Notes under the pieces: generated by a model
The model's database searches: none
Seen by the model: the letters and a program-made list of their open reading frames with translations, nothing else
What the model was told of the DNA's origin: nothing
Translations under genes and position numbers: made by a program
Part shown: positions 25,858 through 34,382 of the stretch, piece by piece
Numbering within the stretch: position 1 is the first letter of the stretch
Layout of the letters: every line of letters begins with the position of its first letter
From: Marinobacter bohaiensis
GTDB lineage: Bacteria; Pseudomonadota; Gammaproteobacteria; Pseudomonadales; Oleiphilaceae
Direction of reading: 5' to 3'
NCBI RefSeq assembly: GCF_003258515.1
Contig: NZ_QGEH01000004.1
Span: 186,001 to 250,000, forward strand
DNA length: 64,000 bases

Positions 25858-26762
25858 GGATCCACCTTTGTCCCATCTCGTTGTTCTGCATCGTCCTCGT
25901 CGCGCTGGCTCAGAGCGGTCGCCGGCGGCGTGTGGCCATCCACCAGGGGCGGCGCCACGCTCACCGGGTCAACGCGAACATCGTACCAATTCATGCGCCA
26001 GTCGAGGTGTGGCCCGGTCGCCCGACCGGTGCGGCCCACCTCGCCGATTTTCTCGCCCTGCTCCACCGGCTGGCCCAGTCGGACCGACAGCCGGCTCATA
26101 TGCAGGAACGTCGAACTCACGCCGTAGCCGTGATCGATGATCACCGTGCCGCCGGAGAAAAACAGGTCCGGCTCGGCCAGGGTAACCGTGCCCGCCGCCG
26201 GTGCAAGAACCGGAGCGCCCTCGGGCGCCGCCACGTCCACCCCGAAATGCGGGCTCCGGGGCTTGCCGTTGTAGACACGCTGGCTGCCGTAAACACCGGT
26301 GATCGGCCCCGACGCCGGCCAGATAAACGGCCCCAGGAAGTCCTGCCGATCGCTGTCCGCCTTGCGGGCACGGCGAACTTCCACCGCCTCGGTGCGAATC
26401 CGCCCGGCCTTCAATGGCGACGGCGTCACCGTGCGCTGAGGGACACCGTCGACCCGCTGCACGCGATAGTCCCGACGGGTCAGTCTCAGGGCGCGCGAGC
26501 TTTGCGTGCCGGCTGGGCTCACGACTTTCAGCGTCTGCTCCAGCGCCGCGTCCCGGCCGAACCCGATCACAAAGTGGCCGTCGGCGGTGACACGCACAGG
26601 CCGTTCATTCAACCAGACCTGGCTGCCCGGCTCGACCTGGCCGTATACCAGGCTGCCCTGGGTCAGCGGCCCGCTGAGGGTTACGGCTTCGTCTGCCCCG
26701 GCCAGAGCCGACCATGCAACGAGCGCCGCAACGAGCAACGTCATACTGTATCGTATAACCAT
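25854..26762 (-). CDS. M23 family metallopeptidase (LytM-type), exported
   Basis: The 302 residues have a signal peptide (about 1-23, ending SALAGA) and an N-terminal beta-rich region. The LytM domain is at about 165-275, with zinc ligands in SPHFGVDVA and catalytic region FLHMS and GPHLDW. The usual HLHF has become HLDW, as in a known subset. It likely cuts peptidoglycan cross-links or activates amidases. The ATG at 26762 follows AGGAAAGG; a start at 26789 lacks any ribosome-binding site. It heads the peptidase-FixJ-kinase operon and is divergent from the AlkB-like gene. Confidence 0.9.
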   Translation of the reverse strand: MVIRYSMTLLVAALVAWSALAGADEAVTLSGPLTQGSLVYGQVEPGSQVWLNERPVRVTADGHFVIGFGRDAALEQTLKVVSPAGTQSSRALRLTRRDYRVQRVDGVPQRTVTPSPLKAGRIRTEAVEVRRARKADSDRQDFLGPFIWPASGPITGVYGSQRVYNGKPRSPHFGVDVAAPEGAPVLAPAAGTVTLAEPDLFFSGGTVIIDHGYGVSSTFLHMSRLSVRLGQPVEQGEKIGEVGRTGRATGPHLDWRMNWYDVRVDPVSVAPPLVDGHTPPATALSQRDEDDAEQRDGTKVDP

Positions 26763-26805
26763 AGCCTTTCCTGACCTGAATGTCCTCATAACGACAGGAA
26801 TTTCG

Positions 26806-27411
26806 ATGCGCTTGGCCCTTGAAAAAGAAGCTTTTTTCGACCTGCCCCCGTTCCAGGTCCGCCTCGTCCACGACGCCCTGCCCCGCGATCTGGCCCAGCG
26901 TCTGTGTCACACCCTGCCCGGGACGCTGCCCTGGTACCAGGCGCGCCTGCAACTGTTTGGGCAGTGGCACTGGTCGCCACGGCTACAGGCCTGGATCGGT
27001 GACGATGACGCCCATTACCGCTATTCCGGTCACGACATGGCGCCGGAACCCTGGACGCCAGAGCTGGATCAGGTGCGTGAGCGTGTTGGCGACCTGGCCG
27101 GGCATCGCTTCAACAGCGTGCTGTGCAACTGGTACCGCGGTGGTCGCGACAGCATGGGCTGGCACAGCGACGACGAGCCGGAACTGGGGGCAGCGCCTGT
27201 GATCGCCTCGCTGTCGCTGGGTGAGGAGCGCCGCTTCCAGTTCCGCCGCAGCGATGAACGCCGGCTGTTCACCAGCATCGACCTGCCCCACAACAGCCTG
27301 CTGATCATGCCGCCAGGCCTGCAATCGGCCTATCAGCACCAGATTCCCAAGACCCGGCGCGGCGGCGGCGACCGCTTCAACCTGACCTTCCGGCTGATTC
27401 AGCCCGCCTGA
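26806..27411 (+). CDS. AlkB-like 2-oxoglutarate/Fe(II) dioxygenase
   Basis: The 201-residue enzyme resembles the ALKBH2/3 branch, which reverses alkyl lesions in DNA or RNA. Iron ligands are His120 and Asp122 (WHSDDE) and His178 (YQHQIPK); Arg190 and Arg196 (RFNLTFR) bind 2-oxoglutarate. SVLCNWYRGGRDSMGWHSD is the family's central block. AGGAA precedes the ATG at 26806 by five bases. Its end overlaps the convergent LonH-like gene by 13 bp. Confidence 0.94.
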   Translation: MRLALEKEAFFDLPPFQVRLVHDALPRDLAQRLCHTLPGTLPWYQARLQLFGQWHWSPRLQAWIGDDDAHYRYSGHDMAPEPWTPELDQVRERVGDLAGHRFNSVLCNWYRGGRDSMGWHSDDEPELGAAPVIASLSLGEERRFQFRRSDERRLFTSIDLPHNSLLIMPPGLQSAYQHQIPKTRRGGGDRFNLTFRLIQPA

Positions 27412-29879
27412 TGCACGTGGGGGCCTGACTCGTGGCCCGCTTTCTTGTCGCCGCCTGACTCCTGGCGTTCGTGCTCGCGCATGTCGTCCAGCCGCTTCTG
27501 GATCACACCGAAGACCGACCTGGCCGGATAGCGCCCCTTGGCGTTGGCCTTGCCCGCGGGCATGCCCAGCAGCAGGCCTATCGCCTCTTCCGCACTACTA
27601 ACAGCATAGATGGCAAATTCGCCGCGGCGTACCGCATCGAGGATTTCACTGTCGAGCATCAGGTTCTGGACGTTGGACGCCGGCAGGATCACGCCCTGGC
27701 TGCCGCTCAGCCCCTGGATCCGGCAGGTCTCGAAGAAGCCCTCGACTTTCTCGTTAGCGCCACCAATGGGCTGAACCTCGCCAAACTGGTTCATCGAGCC
27801 GGTGATAGCCAGATCCTGGCGCACCGCCACGCCGGACAGGCTGGAGAGCAATGCGCAGAGTTCCGCCACCGAGGCGCTGTCGCCATCCACTTCGCCGTAG
27901 TTCTGCTCGAAGGTCAGGCTGGCGGAGAGGTGCATCGGATCGTTCACGGCGAAGCGCGAAGCCAGCCATGAAGTGAGGATCATGACGCCCTTGGAGTGGA
28001 TGTTGCCGCCCAGTTTGACGTCGCGCTCGATGTCGATGATGTCGCCGTCGCCGTAGTAGGAGGTCGCGGTGATCCGGTTGGGCATGCCGAACTCGAAACC
28101 ACCGGTGGACAGCACCGACAGTGCGTTGACCTGCCCCACCCGGCTTCCGGCGGTCGACACCAGCGTGGTGCCGTCACGGATCGAGTCGAAATACTGATCG
28201 CGAATGCGGCTGCTGCGGTAACGCGCGCTGGCCAGGGCCTGCTCGATGTGAGTGGCGTGGATCATGCGGGCGCCGGCTTCCCGGGCCCAATAGTCGGACT
28301 CGCGCAGCAGGTTGGCCACGTCCGCGGCGTGGAGGGACAGGCGCTGCTGATGATCGGCAATGCGCGAGCTGTATTCGATCACTCGCGCCACCGCCTTGTG
28401 GTCGCAGTGCAGCAGTTTTTTGTCCACCACCACGCTGGCGATGAACTTGGCGTACTGCAGTTCGGTCTCCGGCGTGCGGTGCATCTCGTTCTCGAAGTCC
28501 GCGGTGATGCGGAACAGCTCGGAGAACTCGGGATCGTACTCCTGCAGCAGCATCCAGGTTTCCCGGTCACCCAGCAGCACGATCTTCACGTCCAAGGGAA
28601 TTGGCTCCGGTTCCAGGGAAATGGTGCCGGACAGGGTCAGCTCCCGCTCCAGGGAGTTGATGTGCAGCGCCTTGGAGCGCAGCGCCCGCTTGAGGCCGTC
28701 CCACACGAACGGCTGTTCCAGCACCTTGATGGCGTCCATCAGCAGATAGCCGCCGTTGGCCTTGTGCAGGCTGCCCGGGCGGATCAACGAGAAGTCGGTG
28801 AACACCGTTCCTTTATAGGTGACGTTCTCTACGTAGCCGAACAGGTTGTGGTAGGTGGGGTTGTCTTCCACCACCACCGGCGCCTCCTGGTCCTTGTGGT
28901 GAACCATCAGGTTGACCTGGTAGCGCCGGGGCATTTTCCGGTCGAGGGAGGCGTAGGCCATGGCCGCCTGGTCTTCGCTGTCCTCCAGGAAGATCTCCAG
29001 GTTGTCGGCCAGATCCTTACGCACACTCTCCAGGTAACTGACGATGTCCGGGTAGGTCTTGTACTTGGCCGCCAGGGCGTCGAGCTGGTGGCCGGTGATG
29101 CTTTCCAGGGTTTCCTCGTTCAGCGCCTGCTGCTTGTCCGTGTACTCCTGCTCCAGGTCCGCCACCTTGCGCAGGGCCGCCCGCAGTTTCTTCTCCAGCT
29201 TGTTGATGATGTCTTCGAATTCAGTGCGCTCGTCTTCAGTCAGCTCGGCGAAGCTTTCCTGGGTATGGGGTTCCTCACCGTTCATGGCGATCAGGCGATA
29301 GCCACCCGGCGTGCTGACCGTCAGGCTGACTTTCTTGCGCTTGGCCTGCTTGGCGACTTTTTCCAGCTCCTCTTCCTGGCGCTGGCCATAGTCGTTCTTC
29401 AGCTTTTCGGCGCGCTCCAGAAAGCTGTCTCCCTCGAAGGTCTGGGGAATCACCTGGGTCAGGCGCTGCATCAGGCGCTCCATGTCCTGCTTGAGCACCT
29501 GTCCTTCGCCCGCCGGCAAACGCAGTACCCGCGGCGACCGGGGCTCCTCGAAGTTGGCCACGTAGCACCAGTCGTAGCTGTGGCCATCCTTGTCAGCGTG
29601 GTGCTGCAGATAGCGCAGCATCATGGTCAGCTTACCCAGACCGTTACGGCCCACCGCATAGACGTTATAGCCGCCGTGGGGCATGGCCAGGGCAAAACGC
29701 ACCGCTTCCTGGGCCCGGTTCTGGCCAACGATTTCCTCGAGGGGTTCAAGCTCGCGGGTGGTCCTGAAGGGGAAATGTTTGGAATCGCAGGTCTTGTACA
29801 GCTGTTTCAGAGGCAGTGACTTCAAGGCGCCGTCCTGTTCCGGGAAATAGAATCCTTTGCCGGGAACATGTTGCGACAC
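27399..29879 (-). CDS. LonH/YcbZ-type ATP-dependent protease
   Basis: The 826 residues have an AAA-like N-terminal region with a Walker-A-like GRNGLGK (77-83), a helical insertion (about 140-290), and a Lon-type protease domain at the C-terminus. The catalytic pair is Ser668 (GDSAS) and Lys711 (ANEKVEG), spaced 43 residues apart as Ser679/Lys722 in E. coli Lon. VKLGGNIHSKGVMIL and FEQNYGEVDG are Lon-family blocks. The start is a GTG at 29879, just behind AGGGA; an ATG two bases upstream is out of frame. The targets are unknown. It is not Lon itself, whose N-terminal domain is absent. Confidence 0.93.
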   Translation of the reverse strand: MSQHVPGKGFYFPEQDGALKSLPLKQLYKTCDSKHFPFRTTRELEPLEEIVGQNRAQEAVRFALAMPHGGYNVYAVGRNGLGKLTMMLRYLQHHADKDGHSYDWCYVANFEEPRSPRVLRLPAGEGQVLKQDMERLMQRLTQVIPQTFEGDSFLERAEKLKNDYGQRQEEELEKVAKQAKRKKVSLTVSTPGGYRLIAMNGEEPHTQESFAELTEDERTEFEDIINKLEKKLRAALRKVADLEQEYTDKQQALNEETLESITGHQLDALAAKYKTYPDIVSYLESVRKDLADNLEIFLEDSEDQAAMAYASLDRKMPRRYQVNLMVHHKDQEAPVVVEDNPTYHNLFGYVENVTYKGTVFTDFSLIRPGSLHKANGGYLLMDAIKVLEQPFVWDGLKRALRSKALHINSLERELTLSGTISLEPEPIPLDVKIVLLGDRETWMLLQEYDPEFSELFRITADFENEMHRTPETELQYAKFIASVVVDKKLLHCDHKAVARVIEYSSRIADHQQRLSLHAADVANLLRESDYWAREAGARMIHATHIEQALASARYRSSRIRDQYFDSIRDGTTLVSTAGSRVGQVNALSVLSTGGFEFGMPNRITATSYYGDGDIIDIERDVKLGGNIHSKGVMILTSWLASRFAVNDPMHLSASLTFEQNYGEVDGDSASVAELCALLSSLSGVAVRQDLAITGSMNQFGEVQPIGGANEKVEGFFETCRIQGLSGSQGVILPASNVQNLMLDSEILDAVRRGEFAIYAVSSAEEAIGLLLGMPAGKANAKGRYPARSVFGVIQKRLDDMREHERQESGGDKKAGHESGPHVHQAG

Positions 29880-30052
29880 ATTCCCTGTTCGTTGTGGTTC
29901 CGAGCATTGTAGAAGGAGACCACCGCCCTGTCGCCACCTGCGGACGCAACTGTGAAATCTTGTTCAAGATTTACACAACCCGGCCGTTAAACCCTAAACT
30001 AGATGTATAGATGAAGTACTTCGCGAAGTGCTTGTCAGAGAGATTGGACGAC

Positions 30053-30340
30053 ATGGAAATCCACCGCAATTCACCGTACGGGCTCAGCACCCTCGACCGG
30101 GTGAAACGAACGAACCAGCAACGGACCGAAGCGTCCCATGAGACGCCCACCGTACCGCTGAAAAAACCCGCCGACCGGCGCACGCAGCCGGACCGGCGGC
30201 GACAGCAGGAAGCCTTCGACGGCCCCGAGCGCCGACGACGGCGCAGTGGTCGACGGAGCCCATCGCTGCTCGACGCCAGGACCCGCCAGCCCGTCAACCC
30301 CGAAGACCGGCGCGGCGCACGGCTCGACACCAGCGTCTGA
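30053..30340 (+). CDS. Arginine-rich small hypothetical protein
   Basis: The 95 residues start MEIHRNSPYGLSTLDRVKRT and become very Arg-rich (PADRRTQPDRRRQQ, PERRRRRSGRRSP, PEDRRGARL), giving a basic, probably disordered tail with DRR repeats. A start at 30011 adding 14 residues is possible; it overlaps a 12-bp palindrome ACTTCGCGAAGT (30018-30029). I recognise no family. The gene precedes the PilZ gene on the same strand by 36 bp, so a co-expressed nucleic-acid or c-di-GMP-linked role is conceivable. Confidence 0.7.
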   Translation: MEIHRNSPYGLSTLDRVKRTNQQRTEASHETPTVPLKKPADRRTQPDRRRQQEAFDGPERRRRRSGRRSPSLLDARTRQPVNPEDRRGARLDTSV

Positions 30341-30376
30341 GGTCAGAACCAACAACAAGCAACGGATGTCAGGGCT

Positions 30377-30754
30377 ATGCGCAGTACCACAACGAATCGC
30401 CGGATCAAGGCGCGCTTTGCGGCGCCCAGCCTGAGGGTGCACCTGATCGAGAAAGGGTTCCTGGGCCGCGAGAAAACCGCCCTGGACGTTCACTGCCTGG
30501 ACATCAACCGCTACGGCCTGGCGGTGATTTCCGCGCGCCCGTTGTCGCCCGGCACTCGCCTGTCCCTGGATTTTTCTGGCAAGTACATCAACGAATCCGG
30601 CGTCCCCGCGCAGATCACCAGCTGCCTGCCCTATCAGGCCGGCTACCGTCTGGGCATCCAGTTCCGCTACTGCTGCAGCCAGCAGGATTACACCCGCGCC
30701 ATGGACAACGCCCTGTCCCGCATCGAGGGCTTCTATAACCGCCTGGCAGGCTGA
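30377..30754 (+). CDS. PilZ-domain c-di-GMP-binding protein
   Basis: The 125 residues have the PilZ pattern: an arginine pair region NRRIKARF (about 7-14, RxxxR) and CLDINRYGLAV (about 40-50), where the usual D/N-x-S-x-x-G reads DINRYG, with Asn in place of Ser. The remainder forms the beta-barrel. PilZ proteins bind c-di-GMP and act as effectors on motility or polysaccharides. A membrane diguanylate cyclase lies about 0.6 kb further on. The changed Ser may lower affinity, but Asn is tolerated in some family members. Confidence 0.85.
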   Translation: MRSTTTNRRIKARFAAPSLRVHLIEKGFLGREKTALDVHCLDINRYGLAVISARPLSPGTRLSLDFSGKYINESGVPAQITSCLPYQAGYRLGIQFRYCCSQQDYTRAMDNALSRIEGFYNRLAG

Positions 30755-30755
30755 A

Positions 30756-31217
30756 TCAGATCAACCCGGCGTCCAGGCTGGCCGCGACGTACAGCCCCAA
30801 CTCTTCACAGCGGGCCTCGAACGCCGCCTGGTATTCCCCCCGGCACAGCACCGGATCACAGACCTGGCGCCAGCGCAGGCCCGTGGTGATGGACTCGATA
30901 GCCCGATGCGTGCCGGTGCCGTCGTGCCCGGCGCGGATATAGAAGGCAAACGGGAGACCCTGGGTCTTTTCCAGGCAGGGGTAGTAGCTGCGGTCGAAGA
31001 AGTCCTTGAGCGCGCCGCTCATGTAGCCCAGGTTTTCGGTGGTGCCGAGAATAATGGCGTCACAGGCCAGCACATCGTCCGGCCCGGCTTCCAGCGGCGC
31101 CATCACGGTCACGGCCACGTTCTCGACATCCCCATGGCCGGCGCCCCGGGCAACGGCATCCCGCAGGGTGCGGGTGTTGGGTGATGGCGCGTGGGCGACG
31201 ATCAGCAGGCGTTTCAT
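30756..31217 (-). CDS. Flavodoxin/NAD(P)H-FMN reductase-like protein
   Basis: The 153 residues begin MKRLLIVAHAPSPNTRTL, an FMN phosphate-binding P-loop-like start. They continue with ILGTTENLGYMSGALKDFFDR, the WrbA/flavodoxin-like motif that covers the isoalloxazine. The ATG at 31217 fits this core; a longer reading to 31274 only adds a dissimilar leader. It sits alone on the minus strand, ending 2 bp from the PilZ stop. It probably reduces quinones or similar acceptors using FMN. Confidence 0.85.
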   Translation of the reverse strand: MKRLLIVAHAPSPNTRTLRDAVARGAGHGDVENVAVTVMAPLEAGPDDVLACDAIILGTTENLGYMSGALKDFFDRSYYPCLEKTQGLPFAFYIRAGHDGTGTHRAIESITTGLRWRQVCDPVLCRGEYQAAFEARCEELGLYVAASLDAGLI

Positions 31218-31401
31218 GAAGGCTCCCGGCATGGACGTAACTGGATTCCCGAGCCTGATACTGTGCCCCGGCACCGTTCTCGGTACAAGCCGGCCAAGAC
31301 ATACTGTCGGTCGATGTTTGACCTTGTTTTACAGGCGATTCCCAGCGCCTGGGCTAGACTGATTCTTTTGCGCTGGGCGACCGCACAGTGCGGGGCAGAC
31401 G

Positions 31402-32481
31402 ATGGAAGCGTACCCCACGATGAACAATTCACCCCCTCTGGAAGAGCACGACCAACCCCACCGCCGCGCGGTTCTGGTGGCACTGCTGTGGATCACGGCC
31501 GTCTCCGGCATTATTTTCGCCACCCTGAACGTCGGCGCCGGGAACGTTGCTGTGGCCGTCGCGGAAATCGTGATGGCGGTCTACTCCCTGTTCCTGCTGT
31601 GGGCCATCCGCGACACGGATCATCTGAACCGCTGGATGCTCGCCTACACCCTGCCCTTCTTCAGCACGATGATGTTCGCCCTGTTTGCCCCGCGCTCCAC
31701 CGTCAGCGTCTTTGGCTGGGTACTGCTGATCCCGATCCTGGCGCATCTGCTGCACGGCCGCCGTCTGGGGCTGGCGCTGTCGGTGATGTTTACCGCGATT
31801 GCCGGTGCGCTGTTCTTTCTCAAGTTCCGCCACTCATCGGAACTGATGCAGCCCATTCCAATCCTCAACATGGCAATCCTGACGCTCTGCGTCCTGACGT
31901 TTTCACACGTGTACGAGGTCAGCCGCGAGCGCTCGGAAAAACAGCTCCTGCGGCTGGCGCGCACCGATCCGCTGACCGGGCTGGCCAACCGCGCCATGTT
32001 CAGGGAGTACTTCGAACGGGAGAATCGACGCTCCCAACGCCGACTCACACCACTGTCGCTGATTCTGTTCGACCTGGACTTCTTCAAGTCGGTCAACGAT
32101 CGTTACGGCCATGAGGTGGGCGACCGCACCCTGGTGCAGATCGCCGCGCTGATCCGCAAACGGCTACGCCTGAGCGACCTGGCCTGTCGCCTGGGCGGGG
32201 AAGAATTCGGCATCCTGATGCCTGACACCACCGCGGCCCAGGCGCTGCAGGTGGCCGAGATGCTGCGCCAGACCCTGGCGGAGCGCCCGCTGGTGTTCGG
32301 CGACGTCACGCTGAGCCAGACGCTGAGTGCCGGTATCGCCGAAATCGGGCTGGACGGATCGACGGTGGAAGACCTGCTGGGCAAGGCCGACGAGCGATTG
32401 TATGCGGCCAAAGGCCAGGGCCGCAACTGCGTGGTGGGGCCGGAATGGCTGGATGCGGAGCTGGCCTCCAGCACCGGTTGA
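31402..32481 (+). CDS. Membrane diguanylate cyclase (GGDEF)
   Basis: The 359-residue protein makes c-di-GMP from GTP. Six hydrophobic segments (about 23-170) anchor it. The GGDEF domain follows (about 180-345) with the active loop GGEEF at 265-269 and an intact inhibitory I-site RLSD at 256-259, five residues before it. DPLTGLANRAMF opens the domain. The ATG at 31402 is preferred; another at 31420 would drop six residues. It is a likely partner for the nearby PilZ protein. Confidence 0.95.
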   Translation: MEAYPTMNNSPPLEEHDQPHRRAVLVALLWITAVSGIIFATLNVGAGNVAVAVAEIVMAVYSLFLLWAIRDTDHLNRWMLAYTLPFFSTMMFALFAPRSTVSVFGWVLLIPILAHLLHGRRLGLALSVMFTAIAGALFFLKFRHSSELMQPIPILNMAILTLCVLTFSHVYEVSRERSEKQLLRLARTDPLTGLANRAMFREYFERENRRSQRRLTPLSLILFDLDFFKSVNDRYGHEVGDRTLVQIAALIRKRLRLSDLACRLGGEEFGILMPDTTAAQALQVAEMLRQTLAERPLVFGDVTLSQTLSAGIAEIGLDGSTVEDLLGKADERLYAAKGQGRNCVVGPEWLDAELASSTG

Positions 32482-32539
32482 TGGCGACCGGTCGCCGACC
32501 CAGGCGCTCGGCACCATCCTTGGCCCGCGCGGGGAACCG

Positions 32540-34141
32540 CTACAGCGCAAGCGGCTCGCTTAGCATGGACGTCGCGCCATCGGGCGTTGTCGCGGTGGCG
32601 GTGACATTACGGACACCCTCCAACTGCTCCGCCGCCAGCGGGAAGCGGAACGTCGCCTTCCCATCATCGTTCAGTGCCACTCGGATAAAGCCCAGGTACG
32701 CCTCTGCCTCGGTCTCGCCCGGCGTCCGGTTGGCAAACAGTTCCACGCGGTACAGGCTGTCAGGCAGCCCAGCCAGTTCCCCCTCAATCTCTGCGGGTCC
32801 CTCATCGGGGACGTTCACCGCAAGCAATTCAGGCGCCTTCTGCCCCCGGTTTGGCGTTTCCTGGCAGCCTTCGGCCGGGCCATCCAGTGCGCAGATCCGA
32901 TCGAGCTTGTCTGAATCGGTTTCGACACCCCCGCCGCGATTGCCCTCGAACTGGCCGTGCTCCAGCCCCGGGACGTTGAACACGATGGCCCCTTTCATCT
33001 GCGGCAGGCAGGAACCGCCGGCGTAACAGCGCCGGATATCCTGCCCATTGTCGATCATGCGATTGGCACTGATGGTATTGATCGACGCGCCCAGCACGCG
33101 ATGCGCGCCCATCTCACCCTCGGCCGGCGGCACTGGCTGGGGCCGAACCGCCACCGCCACCCGATTGCCGCGCAGGGTATTGCCGGCAACGATGTTTCCG
33201 GTACCGCTGAGGGTGACGCCCGACGACAACGCCGTGAAGGTGTTACCGGAGATGTAGTTGCGATTGCCCCAGTTAAGCTGCACACCATCGGACAGATGTT
33301 CGAAGTGGTTATTCACGACGATGTTGTCGTTGCCCCAGAGGATTTCCAGCCCCTGGGAAGGTTCGTTATTACGCTGATCCGAACTCGTCACCCGGTTGCC
33401 GGCAATCAGGTTGAACGCGGCTCCGCGAGTAGCTTCCATCGCATCGCCGTTATCGACGAAGGTGTTGTTGAGGATCTTGTTGTGAACGGTCGTGGTCGCG
33501 GTACTGTTGCCCTGGCCGTCGTCTCCGGTCAGCATCACCCCGGAACCGCCGATGTTATGGACAATGCGATTGTCGTGGATGAGGTTACCCGAGGCCCGGT
33601 TCACCAGCACGCCGATGCAGAAATTGCGAATCTCCAGCCCGTGTATTTCAACCGCGCGGGTATCCCGAAGGACGAGACCGGGCTTGCTGGTCGTGCGCAC
33701 GTTCGTTCCGAACTGGCCGTCAACGGCCCCGGGGCAGTCCTGCGGATCGGTGCCTCCGATATAGTCGGCACCGTCAACCACGACATAGCGGCCGTCGCGA
33801 TCATAGCTGACGTTATCGATAACAACCGGCCCCTTGATCGGCGGCAAGGCGGACTGCACCCGGATGACGTGGGGCCCGTCGCCAGTCACCGCCAACTCAA
33901 TCCGGTACTGACCGGGATCGGCGTTGTTCTTCTGCAGGGCCCAGCGCAAGGTGCCCGGGCTTCCGTCGTCGGCGTAATTCGTTACCTTGAGAACCTCACC
34001 CGGTGCCGTTCCCGGCACAGCCACACCAGCCAGATCCGTCCCCGCCTGTGCCGGTAAGGCCAGTAAGGCCAGTAAGGCCATCAGTGTCAGGCCCCCCAGC
34101 CGGGTGGCCCAATCCCTTGTCACACAACTCGCTGTCATCAT
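32540..34141 (-). CDS. Secreted right-handed parallel beta-helix protein
   Basis: The 533 residues have a long hydrophobic signal peptide (LTLMALLALLALPAQA, to about residue 32). Repeated parallel-beta-helix turns follow, such as GNLIHDNRIVHN, NKILNNTFVDNG and NIVVNNHFEHLSD, as in NosD/pectate-lyase-like folds. A cysteine pair region (RRCYAGGSCLP, CALDGPAEGC) may be disulfide-bonded. The C-terminal 100 residues look like a beta-sandwich. GGAGG lies nine bases before the ATG. No catalytic motif is evident; binding or degrading a polysaccharide is plausible. A 9-bp DNA repeat encodes part of the signal peptide. Confidence 0.85.
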   Translation of the reverse strand: MMTASCVTRDWATRLGGLTLMALLALLALPAQAGTDLAGVAVPGTAPGEVLKVTNYADDGSPGTLRWALQKNNADPGQYRIELAVTGDGPHVIRVQSALPPIKGPVVIDNVSYDRDGRYVVVDGADYIGGTDPQDCPGAVDGQFGTNVRTTSKPGLVLRDTRAVEIHGLEIRNFCIGVLVNRASGNLIHDNRIVHNIGGSGVMLTGDDGQGNSTATTTVHNKILNNTFVDNGDAMEATRGAAFNLIAGNRVTSSDQRNNEPSQGLEILWGNDNIVVNNHFEHLSDGVQLNWGNRNYISGNTFTALSSGVTLSGTGNIVAGNTLRGNRVAVAVRPQPVPPAEGEMGAHRVLGASINTISANRMIDNGQDIRRCYAGGSCLPQMKGAIVFNVPGLEHGQFEGNRGGGVETDSDKLDRICALDGPAEGCQETPNRGQKAPELLAVNVPDEGPAEIEGELAGLPDSLYRVELFANRTPGETEAEAYLGFIRVALNDDGKATFRFPLAAEQLEGVRNVTATATTPDGATSMLSEPLAL

Positions 34142-34313
34142 CCAGTGAATCCTCCAATTCTTGCGGATACAGGGCCCGCCAGGCAAACCCCGCCGTTCAC
34201 GACGTCACCAAACTACGGCAACCGTGTCGGGATTCCCATGAGACAGAGGTGGAAGCGCATCGATACAGCCCCGGCACGCCAGGAACGGACGGCGACTGGA
34301 ATATCCGCCCTGA

Positions 34314-34355
34314 AACAAAAACACCCACCACAGCATTGCCGCCATGGTGGGTGTT
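34314..34355 (-). terminator. Terminator of recA
   Basis: A 10-bp stem (ACACCCACCA 34321-34330, TGGTGGGTGT 34345-34354) with a 14-nt loop lies about 28 bp after the recA stop. The minus-strand tail is TTTTTGTTTC. Confidence 0.9.
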
Positions 34356-34382
34356 CCGGATTCCGCCAATCGGCTTGGGGAA

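Noticed and set aside
27996-29819. Long open frame opposite the LonH-like gene
   Set aside because: It is a GC-driven antisense frame; the protease has its catalytic Ser/Lys pair and normal codon pattern.
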